Positions 57,464-64,000 of a stretch of 64,000 nucleotides of DNA are shown in pieces. The DNA lies in assembly GCF_005671395.1 (NCBI RefSeq), contig NZ_CP040428.1, forward strand, positions 3,162,001 to 3,226,000, in the 5' to 3' direction. The notes under the pieces are model-generated. The model saw only the letters and a program-made list of their open reading frames with translations. It made no database searches and was not told the DNA's origin. The DNA comes from Jejubacter calystegiae (GTDB lineage Bacteria > Pseudomonadota > Gammaproteobacteria > Enterobacterales > Enterobacteriaceae). A program made the position numbers and the translations under genes. Within the stretch, counting starts at the first letter, position 1. Each line of letters starts with the position of its first letter.

Positions 57464-58936
57464 ATGGCCCGTAAAAATCGCCGTAAGGGCGGAAAAAAGC
57501 AGCCCGTTCGCACCGGCGACGGCTACAACAATTTCCCCGCAAAACTGGGAGCCCAAACGCAAAATATCCAGTCTGGCGGAACGTACATCCCTGGCTACCT
57601 GACGCGTAACCGCGTCGAACTGGAATTCGCCTACCGATCATCATTTCTGGTCGGTGCTGCTGTCGATGCGGTAGCGGATGACATGACACGCAAGGGAGTG
57701 ACAATCGGCGGAGAACTGGATCCAGACCAGAAAGGAAAGCTGGAAACGTTCTGGGAGTCTATCGGGCTCTGGGATGGCATGAACAATACCCTGAAATGGT
57801 CCCGGCTGTACGGTGGCGCCGTGCTGGTTGCTCTCATTGAAGGGCAGGACATGTCTACGGAACTGCGCCCCGAGACCATCAAGGAAAACCAGTTTAAAGG
57901 GGTTATTTGCCTCGACCGCTGGATGTTGCGTCCCAGCTATAACGACCTGGTGACAGAATACGGCCCGGATTTTGGCAAGCCGAAATTCTACGAGGTTGTG
58001 ACTAATCAGCAGGGGATTCCTGCCTGGAAAATCCACCATTCTCGCCTGATCCGTATGGATGGTGAAAAGCTGCCATTTCAGCAGGCCCAGACTGAGAACG
58101 GTTGGGGTATGTCTGTTGTTGAGCGCATCTTCGAGCGTATCCAGGCGTTTGATACTGCAACGGTAGGGACAACTCAGCTAATCCACAAAGCCCACCTGCG
58201 GACGTACAGCATTAAAGGGTTGCGTAGCATCCTGGCTAGTGGTGGCCCCATGGAAAAGGGATTGATGCGCCATATGGATATGATCCGGGAATATCAGACC
58301 ATCGAAGGGATGACACTGATGGATGCCGAGGATGAATTCCAGACCCATAGTTATTCATTCGCCGGGGTTGCCGACGTCATCCTGCGGTTTGCTGAACAGG
58401 TTTCCGGCGCCACGGGGATACCTCTGGTAAGGCTGTTCGGCCAGTCTCCATCTGGTTTCAGTACCGGGGACGGCGACCTGGAGAACTATTATAGCCGGAT
58501 AAACACACAGCAGGAAAACAGGCTACGCCGTGGCCTGCGGTGGCTGCTGGATATCTCCTGGCGGTCATTGTTCGGTGAGGAGCTGCCGAAGGGCGTCTCG
58601 TTCGAGTTTAACAAGCTGTGGGAGATGTCGGACGTAGACCGGGCCACCATGGCTAACAACGTGGCTACAGCCATTTCTACGCTGGTGGATCGTCAGATTA
58701 TGCCGGTACATGCTGCAATGACTGACCTGCGCAACATGTCGGACGTGATCGGCATTGGCGGCTCTATCACCGATGAGGATATCGAGAATGCGAAGAAAGA
58801 GTGGGAGGAGGATGAACCTCCGGCCAGCGCTCCACCGCCGTTCGGAGATCCAGTATCAGAAAAGCCTACTGGCGATAGCGAGCCAGGTCGGCGAAATCGT
58901 CGCGGGCTCCTACGATGGTTCACAGGCCAGCGCTGA
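57464..58936 (+). CDS. portal protein (DUF1073 family)
   Basis: 490 residues of the DUF1073 portal family (PF06381). Family features: RVELEFAYRSSFLVGAAVDA, FYEVVTNQQGIPAWKIHHSR, GVADVILRFAEQVSGATGIP with VRLFGQSPSGFSTGDGDLEN. The C-terminus is acidic and proline-rich (EEDEPPASAPPPFGDP). Dodecameric channel for DNA at the head vertex. Some databases name this family after the anti-CBASS protein Acb1; I see no 2H-phosphoesterase motifs here. Confidence 0.88.
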   Translation: MARKNRRKGGKKQPVRTGDGYNNFPAKLGAQTQNIQSGGTYIPGYLTRNRVELEFAYRSSFLVGAAVDAVADDMTRKGVTIGGELDPDQKGKLETFWESIGLWDGMNNTLKWSRLYGGAVLVALIEGQDMSTELRPETIKENQFKGVICLDRWMLRPSYNDLVTEYGPDFGKPKFYEVVTNQQGIPAWKIHHSRLIRMDGEKLPFQQAQTENGWGMSVVERIFERIQAFDTATVGTTQLIHKAHLRTYSIKGLRSILASGGPMEKGLMRHMDMIREYQTIEGMTLMDAEDEFQTHSYSFAGVADVILRFAEQVSGATGIPLVRLFGQSPSGFSTGDGDLENYYSRINTQQENRLRRGLRWLLDISWRSLFGEELPKGVSFEFNKLWEMSDVDRATMANNVATAISTLVDRQIMPVHAAMTDLRNMSDVIGIGGSITDEDIENAKKEWEEDEPPASAPPPFGDPVSEKPTGDSEPGRRNRRGLLRWFTGQR

Positions 58937-59540
58937 CCGAGCAGCGTCGCAGCTACTCGATTATTCGCTGGTGCTTGATGACTGGGCGAAGCTGACCGCG
59001 CAACGCATGTTCACCCAGGTAGAGCGCGAGGAGTGGAACCAGTGGCGCAGCGTGTCGCAATCAATCTCTGATGAGCTGCGCGATGTGGTCGGTAATACCC
59101 CCATCGGACAGACTGCCAGCGATATCGTTTACCGACAGATTCAGGTGATCAAATCACTACCAATTGAGGCGGCCGATCGCGTGCGGGACATACAGACCCG
59201 GGCGTTGCAGGCGGTGGTTAATGGTGAGCGGCCAGATGAACTCTACGAAATGATCCTGTCATCCGGGGATGTGGCCGCCAGCCGCGCGCGCCTTATAGCC
59301 AGAACGGAAATAGGGCGGGCCACCGTGGCGCTAACAGAAGCCCGGGCGACAGCGGTCGGCTCTGATGGGTATTGGTGGAGGATAGAAGGTGCCGGCACGC
59401 GCCCGTCACATTTCAGGATGCGTAATAAATTTGTGCGCTGGGATAACCCGCCAACGCTGGACGGCATGACTGGTCATGCTGGATGCCTGCCGAACTGCAA
59501 GTGCTGGCCGGAAGTCCAGATTCCCACTACTAGGAGATAG
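58788..59540 (+). CDS. head morphogenesis protein (SPP1 gp7/Mu F-like)
   Basis: 250 residues from ATG 58788, which has GAGGA at 8 nt; ATG 58812 is an alternative. The first 149 bases overlap the portal gene in another frame. ASRARLIARTEIGRATVALT and the C-terminal GYWWRIEGAGTRPSHFRMRN with CLPNCKCWPEV are typical of the phage Mu F-like/SPP1 gp7 minor head protein family, which helps portal placement and DNA exit. Confidence 0.85.
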   Translation: MRRKSGRRMNLRPALHRRSEIQYQKSLLAIASQVGEIVAGSYDGSQASADRAASQLLDYSLVLDDWAKLTAQRMFTQVEREEWNQWRSVSQSISDELRDVVGNTPIGQTASDIVYRQIQVIKSLPIEAADRVRDIQTRALQAVVNGERPDELYEMILSSGDVAASRARLIARTEIGRATVALTEARATAVGSDGYWWRIEGAGTRPSHFRMRNKFVRWDNPPTLDGMTGHAGCLPNCKCWPEVQIPTTRR

Positions 59541-59544
59541 CCCC

Positions 59545-59739
59545 ATGAAGAAGGTTTATATCAACGTGCAGCGAGCTGGTAATCGGTGTGTTATTGAAAT
59601 GTCCATCGGGAATATTACCGCCATTTATAAACGCATCGGAGATTTGTCCAAATTAACTTCTCATGGTCGGGGAAATGTTCGCCAGGTAAAGGCCCTGGTA
59701 CGGGAATTTGTACGCAATTCTGATCCCGCGATTGTTTAG
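59545..59739 (+). CDS. hypothetical phage protein (64 aa)
   Basis: ATG 59545 has AGGAGA at 6 nt. Starts MKKVYINVQRAGNRCVIEMS; a small alpha-beta protein with no recognised family, between head morphogenesis and DUF2213 genes. Confidence 0.6.
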   Translation: MKKVYINVQRAGNRCVIEMSIGNITAIYKRIGDLSKLTSHGRGNVRQVKALVREFVRNSDPAIV

Positions 59740-59749
59740 TGAGAAGCCA

Positions 59750-61015
59750 ATGAAATATTTTTTCACCACCCGCCTGGGTGAAACGCGCTACCTACAGGCG
59801 GACGGCTCTCTGTTGTGCAAGGACGTGCCGATCGCACGCCTTGGTACACAAACCTACCTGGCGGAAGAACTGCCGGACATTGAGCCCGGCCCGGACGGAC
59901 TGATCACTGTCTACAGAACAGAAGATGAAGTTTTCTCTCCTGAGACGATGGCGAGCTTCGAAGGTGTCGCCGTTACGCTCGGACACCCGGAAGACCACGC
60001 CGGAGACATCGTATTTGTTAATCCGGAGAACTACGGCGACCTGGCACACGGTCATATACAGAACGTTCGCCGCGGTACCGGCGCAGATTCAGACCTGCTG
60101 ATAGCCGATTTGCTGATAAAGCGCCAGGCGGCCATTGATGCCGTGAATAACGGGGCGCGTGAGGTCAGTTGCGGATATGACGCCCACTACAAGCAGATCT
60201 CACCAGGCAAAGCGAAGCAATACCTAATCACCGGGAACCACGTAGCCATTGTTGATAAGGGCCGCGCGGGTTCCCGCTGTGCCATCGGGGATTCCGCCCC
60301 ATCAATGAAAAAGGAGAAGCCTGTAATGTCATGGCTGAAAAAACTGGCGACGGCCATTAAAACGAAAGATGAAGATGCGCTGGAAAAGCTCATCGATGAG
60401 GCGCCGGATATGCCCTCTGACGGCATGAGCAATATCCCGGGCGTTACTATCAACCTTAACACTCCCGCACAGGCTACCTCCCTGCCGGAGGAGCAGCAGA
60501 CCACCACCGATGATGATCCTGACCCTGAGACAACCGGGGACGACGAAGAGATCCCGGAGTGGGGCAAGAAGCTGATAGCCGCTGTGGAAGCACTGTCCGG
60601 GAAAACGGGTGATGCTGACCCCGATGATGACGAAACCCAGATCGGCGACGAAGACGCGGAGGAAGACGCGAAAATTACCGGCGACGCGGCATATAAGCGC
60701 CACATTATCGGTGATGCTGAAATTATCGCGCCGGGATTTAAGCCGAAGGGTAACAAGGGGATTAAGCGGCAGGTACTCAACCACGCACTACGTACCGGCG
60801 ACAGCCTGGCGGCATTCGGCATTGATGATTTTAGCAAGGCACCGAAAGCCACCGTGGACGCTGTATTTACCGCTGCTGCTGCGATGCATAAAGCCCGCAA
60901 TCAGATCACCCCTCTGACGCATACGCGCGACAGCGTCCCTTCTGCTGGCTCAAAACACGCAAATCCGGCGCAACTGAATCAGCAGTACGCCGAATTCTGG
61001 AAACGCTCTAACTAA
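59750..61015 (+). CDS. DUF2213 protein, likely head maturation protease/scaffold
   Basis: 421 residues from ATG 59750. N-terminal DUF2213 domain (about 1-180; YRTEDEVFSPETMASFEGVA, VTLGHPEDHAG, REVSCGYDAHYKQI), considered protease-like. A long acidic low-complexity middle (DDDPDPETTGDDEEIPEWGK) and a helical C-terminus fit a scaffold part. It directly precedes the cement and capsid genes, as head protease-scaffold genes do. The role is inferred from family and order. Confidence 0.8.
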   Translation: MKYFFTTRLGETRYLQADGSLLCKDVPIARLGTQTYLAEELPDIEPGPDGLITVYRTEDEVFSPETMASFEGVAVTLGHPEDHAGDIVFVNPENYGDLAHGHIQNVRRGTGADSDLLIADLLIKRQAAIDAVNNGAREVSCGYDAHYKQISPGKAKQYLITGNHVAIVDKGRAGSRCAIGDSAPSMKKEKPVMSWLKKLATAIKTKDEDALEKLIDEAPDMPSDGMSNIPGVTINLNTPAQATSLPEEQQTTTDDDPDPETTGDDEEIPEWGKKLIAAVEALSGKTGDADPDDDETQIGDEDAEEDAKITGDAAYKRHIIGDAEIIAPGFKPKGNKGIKRQVLNHALRTGDSLAAFGIDDFSKAPKATVDAVFTAAAAMHKARNQITPLTHTRDSVPSAGSKHANPAQLNQQYAEFWKRSN

Positions 61016-61026
61016 AAGGTACCCCC

Positions 61027-61545
61027 ATGGCTGGAACTTCTTATTTAAACCGGATGCCGCTGGGCATCGCCGGGTCGATTACCCGTCTGCGCGATCTGAC
61101 CACTGAACCGGTTATGCTGGACACCACCCAAAAATTCGATAAGTACGGCTACGCCGGGAAGTACGACGGCGATAAGTTCGTACCCCTGGAAGATGGCGAT
61201 TCGGTCGATAAGGTCGCCGGTATTCTGGTTCGCCCGTACCCGACGCAATCTCCCTCTGATGTGGCTTATATCGGCGTTGAATCCGGTTTCACCGGCGATG
61301 CCCTGAAACGTGGATACATTTGCGTGACTGTCACTGCCGGGGACGCCACCTCGGCTAAAAAGGGTGATCCGGTTTATGTCCGTGTCGCGGGCGCGACCGA
61401 CGCTAGTCCGTTGGGCTCTTTCCTGCTGGTTCCAGATTCCACGGCAGAGAATACCCCGCAACTGACCATTGCCCAGGTGATGGGGCCGGGTGATGCCGCA
61501 GCCGGTACCGGCAAAGGGCATGTAGAAATCGCTTACAACATCTAA
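61027..61545 (+). CDS. structural cement protein
   Basis: 172 residues; starts MAGTSYLNRMPLGIAGSITR and contains KKGDPVYVRVAGATDASPLG, resembling Gp24-type capsid cement proteins that stabilise the capsid shell from outside. It lies just before the capsid gene with a 9-bp gap. Confidence 0.8.
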   Translation: MAGTSYLNRMPLGIAGSITRLRDLTTEPVMLDTTQKFDKYGYAGKYDGDKFVPLEDGDSVDKVAGILVRPYPTQSPSDVAYIGVESGFTGDALKRGYICVTVTAGDATSAKKGDPVYVRVAGATDASPLGSFLLVPDSTAENTPQLTIAQVMGPGDAAAGTGKGHVEIAYNI

Positions 61546-61553
61546 GGAACACT

Positions 61554-62498
61554 ATGTTTACTATCGACAAAAAAACCGCCGATGCTGCAGGCGCTTTCCT
61601 CGTTGGCGAGCTGGAACGCCTGGATCAGACGCTAAACCTGCCGCTGGTCTCCTACAAATGGAGCCGCGACATCTCGCTGCGTAGCGATGTTTCTATTGCT
61701 GATGAGATGTCATCGTTCACTAATACCGATCTGGCCGCCGCTGGTGGTGTAAACCCCAACGGTAAGAACTGGATCGGCAAAAACTCCACGGCGATTCCCG
61801 GTGTGAATCTCCTCATCGAGAGAACTGCGCAGCCGCTGACCCTCTGGGGTATGGAAATTGGCTGGACTCTGCCGGAGTTGGCATCCGCTCAGCAGTTGGG
61901 CCGACCGGTCGACACGCAGAAATACGACGCCATGCGCATGAAATGGAATATGGATGTTGACGAGCAGGTGTATATCGGCGATGAGGGGCTGGGTATTACT
62001 GGCCTGTTGAACCTGAAACAGGTACCGGCACAGGCCGCCGCTGCGGCGTGGACGGCTGCAACAGCGGATGAAATCGTTCAGGATGTTAACATTGTTCTGA
62101 CCGACGCCTGGGTGCGCTCTGGTTATGCAATTTGTCCCAGTAAAGTAGGAATGGCGCCGGAGCTATTCAGCCTGTTGGCAAGCAAGAAGGTTTCCGAAGC
62201 CGGGAATATTTCCGTACTGGAATACGTGAAGATCAACACTATCGCGTTCCAGGAGAACGGGGAGCCGCTGGAAATCGTCTCTATGAAGTGGGCGAGCAAG
62301 CGCGGCGCCAATGGCGCGCATCGTATCGTTGCGTACACCCAGGATGAAAAATACATTCGCTTCCCTCTGGTGCCGCTGCTGAATACGCCGCTGGAATATC
62401 GCGGCCTGCATCAGCTCACTACCTACTATGGCCGTCTGGGCCAGGTAGAAACGCCGTACGCGAATACCATTTCATATCTGGATGTCCCGGCATCCTGA
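61554..62498 (+). CDS. major capsid protein (DUF2184 family)
   Basis: 314 residues of the DUF2184 major capsid family, HK97-like fold. Typical segments are QTLNLPLVSYKWSRDISLRS, TLWGMEIGWTLPELASAQQL, and the C-terminal VPLLNTPLEYRGLHQLTTYY. AAGGAACACT precedes the ATG. Confidence 0.88.
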   Translation: MFTIDKKTADAAGAFLVGELERLDQTLNLPLVSYKWSRDISLRSDVSIADEMSSFTNTDLAAAGGVNPNGKNWIGKNSTAIPGVNLLIERTAQPLTLWGMEIGWTLPELASAQQLGRPVDTQKYDAMRMKWNMDVDEQVYIGDEGLGITGLLNLKQVPAQAAAAAWTAATADEIVQDVNIVLTDAWVRSGYAICPSKVGMAPELFSLLASKKVSEAGNISVLEYVKINTIAFQENGEPLEIVSMKWASKRGANGAHRIVAYTQDEKYIRFPLVPLLNTPLEYRGLHQLTTYYGRLGQVETPYANTISYLDVPAS

Positions 62499-62539
62499 CC
62501 ACTGAGCGGGGGAAACCCCGCTATCAAGGAGACTACGCA

Positions 62540-62797
62540 ATGAAACGATATCTGGTTGAGCGCGTTGCAACGCTGGCATTCCCGAATGGTTCCCGCGTCA
62601 CCCTGGAGACCGGGATCCAGAATTACCCCGATGAAGTGGCCGCACACTGGGCTTTCTCTGCCTACGCGAAGCCCCTGGATAATCCTACTGAGCAGCAGGA
62701 GCAGCAGGGGCAGCAGGGGGAGCAGGGGGAGGATAAGAGCGGCAAAGCCGATAAGGGGAAAGTTGATGGCAAAAAACAGCAGGCTACCGACAAGTGA
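62540..62797 (+). CDS. STY1053-family phage-associated protein
   Basis: 85 residues. N-terminal MKRYLVERVATLAFPNGSRV and PDEVAAHWAFSAYAKPL fit the STY1053 family, found after capsid genes; function unknown. The C-terminal third is a Gln/Glu/Lys-rich tail (EQQEQQGQQGEQGEDKSG) encoded by short CAGCAGG-like repeats. Confidence 0.8.
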   Translation: MKRYLVERVATLAFPNGSRVTLETGIQNYPDEVAAHWAFSAYAKPLDNPTEQQEQQGQQGEQGEDKSGKADKGKVDGKKQQATDK

Positions 62798-63170
62798 CCG
62801 GTTTCGCGCCGACTTCCCCGAATTTTCAGATGAAACTCGCTACCCCTCCGCTTCGATAGATTTTTACCTCGGTATGGCCGACACCATCCTCGATCAGAAC
62901 AAGCTGGGTGACCAGTTCGTGTATCTGGCCGAGCTGTTTGTCGCTCATTACACAGAGTTACGCGGGCGGATAACCGCTGGCGCTTCTTCTGGGGTGAACT
63001 CATCCGGGGGCGGGGTGGCAACGTCAAAATCTGTAGATAAGGTCAGCGTCAGCTACGACACCTCCGGGATTATCAATCCTGATGCTGGTTTCTGGAATAA
63101 CACCGGCTACGGGCGAGAGTTTTTCTGGTGGTGGTCGATGTTCGGCGCAGGCGGGAGGCAATTGCTATGA
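62766..63170 (+). CDS. DUF4054 head-tail connector protein
   Basis: 134 residues from ATG 62766, with GGGGAAA upstream, overlapping the previous gene by 32 bases. SDRFRADFPEFSDETRYPSA and LGDQFVYLAELFVAHYTELR are DUF4054 features (head-tail adaptor). The Gly/Ser linker (GASSGVNSSGGGVATSKSVD) precedes a C-terminal WWWSMFGAGGRQL. Confidence 0.82.
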   Translation: MAKNSRLPTSDRFRADFPEFSDETRYPSASIDFYLGMADTILDQNKLGDQFVYLAELFVAHYTELRGRITAGASSGVNSSGGGVATSKSVDKVSVSYDTSGIINPDAGFWNNTGYGREFFWWWSMFGAGGRQLL

Positions 63171-63670
63171 GTGGAGTAAAGATCACCACCGACAACGCCA
63201 GCGCGGTTTTGTCTGCGCTGTTGAATTTGTCCAAAACCGAGGTGCTGGTCGGCATTCCTGAGCAGAACGCCAACCGGGAAGACGGCGAAGTACTGAATAA
63301 CGCCGAAATAGCCTACCTGCAGTCAACCGGCGGCGACGTGGTATTGGGCGGCCAGACGGTCACTCTGACGCCGCGCCCCTTCCTGGATATTGGTATCGAG
63401 GATACGTCTGATATCACCTCCGGTTTTCTGGCCGATGCGGCATCAAGTGCAATGGATGGTGATGATGCCGCGGCAAGCCGCGCGCTGGAAAAGGCCGGCA
63501 TTACGGCCCAGAACGGCGCTAAGCGGGTAATTAGCGATGGTGACAGACTGGCACCACTGTCACCGGCCACGCTGGCGGACAGGCGAAGAAATGGTATCCC
63601 TGGTCAAAAGCCACTGTACGCCCACGGATATTTACTTCGCTCGGTTAACTACGTCGTGAGGAAAAAATAA
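63167..63670 (+). CDS. head-tail joining/tail completion-like protein
   Basis: 167 residues from ATG 63167 (MSGVKITTDNASAVLSALLN). VLVGIPEQNANREDGEVLNN, AYLQSTGG and PRPFLDIGIE, then GQKPLYAHGYLLRSVNYVVR near the end, resemble HK97 gp10/Mu-type virion morphogenesis proteins. Overlaps the preceding gene by 4 bases (ATGA). Confidence 0.7.
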   Translation: MSGVKITTDNASAVLSALLNLSKTEVLVGIPEQNANREDGEVLNNAEIAYLQSTGGDVVLGGQTVTLTPRPFLDIGIEDTSDITSGFLADAASSAMDGDDAAASRALEKAGITAQNGAKRVISDGDRLAPLSPATLADRRRNGIPGQKPLYAHGYLLRSVNYVVRKK

Positions 63671-64000
63671 TGCCATTTCTCGATGTGTCTGATGTTCTTC
63701 TCGATCCTGACTTTTGCGACAACAGCCTGATTTGCAAACGCAACACGCAAACCACGGATGCAGATGGCTTCACCAGCAACGCGACCGAGTCCATCCCGTT
63801 TGTCGGGGTGGTGACCGTTGATCGATCGCTGGAGGCCCGCAGGATGGAGGCAGGGCAGAGCATAGACGGCGCTATTTTCATTGCTACGCAGTTCCGGCTG
63901 ACTCAGGGCCAGCCCGGTATTGATGCCGATGTGGTGATCTACAACGGGCGGGATTACCGGGTGACCTTTGTTGACCCCTATGTGCGCTATGGCGCCGGGT
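63670..64000 (+). CDS. phage head-tail connector gene (cut by window edge)
   Basis: Open from ATG 63670, which overlaps the preceding stop (TAATG), to the end of the window (110 codons). Begins MPFLDVSDVLLDPDFCDNSL and includes QPGIDADVVIYNGRDYRVTF, a beta-rich pattern of neck/stopper proteins. Family not certain without its C-terminus. Confidence 0.65.
   Translation, partial: MPFLDVSDVLLDPDFCDNSLICKRNTQTTDADGFTSNATESIPFVGVVTVDRSLEARRMEAGQSIDGAIFIATQFRLTQGQPGIDADVVIYNGRDYRVTFVDPYVRYGAG

Noticed and set aside
57288-57602. A 104-codon frame between terminase and portal genes
   Set aside because: It overlaps the portal start by 139 bases in another frame, lacks a ribosome-binding site and resembles nothing I know.
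57464-58936. The DUF1073 protein as an anti-CBASS Acb1 enzyme
   Set aside because: It lies where the portal gene must be, has portal length, and I see no pair of HxT/HxS motifs of a 2H phosphoesterase.

Overview
The window is 64 kb of Enterobacteriaceae-type chromosome. Its left 36 kb carries the core gene order seen around 21 min of the Escherichia coli map (asnS-pncB-pepN-ssuEADCB-pyrD-zapC-ycbX-rlmL-uup-pqiABC-rmf-fabA-lonH-matP-ompA-sulA-sxy-yccS-yccF-helD-mgsA-yccU-hspQ-rlmI-acyP-tusE-yccA-serT). The proteins are clearly orthologous to the E. coli ones but diverged (OmpA extracellular loops, the SulA N-terminus). Two loci that E. coli K-12 has here are absent: the elf fimbrial operon between ssuE and pyrD, and csgI (yccT) between mgsA and yccU. 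I cannot name the genus from the sequence alone.

At 36.06-36.15 kb lies tRNA-Ser(UGA) (serT). Its 3' end is the left attachment site of a lambda-like prophage that fills the rest of the window and runs off the right edge; attR is not seen. The prophage starts with a tyrosine integrase next to serT and a leftward early operon (excisionase-like gene, small genes, Gp157-like protein, and a large protein joining a RecE-like N-terminal part and a long Glu-Gln repeat to a Rad52-like annealing domain). The immunity region follows: a RacR-type repressor without a self-cleavage domain, mirror-image promoters pL and pR that share an operator, a Cro/YdaS-like protein and a YdaT/CII-like protein. Next comes a replication module (O-like protein with four iterons inside its gene, DnaB-like helicase), then a nin-like run of small genes including an SOS-controlled dinI homologue, a YbcO-type nuclease, an MT-A70 methyltransferase and a Q antiterminator.

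A late promoter and terminator follow Q. Downstream are holin, endolysin, Rz with Rz1 nested inside it, three genes including a head-spike/fibre-like protein, terminase small and large subunits, portal, head morphogenesis protein, DUF2213 protein, cement protein, DUF2184 major capsid protein and the first head-tail joining genes. The window ends inside a connector gene, so tail genes lie beyond it.

The observations most worth a second look are in the prophage: the matched operators of pL and pR; a translation-start module repeated five times, two copies of which bracket the replication genes as direct repeats; a 454-nt structured stretch in the left operon; a 12-bp palindrome present three times; a conserved hairpin present twice; a 43-nt stem-loop just before the terminase genes; triple repeats beside attL; and the chimeric annealing protein. 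No CRISPR array, insertion sequence or rRNA gene was seen.
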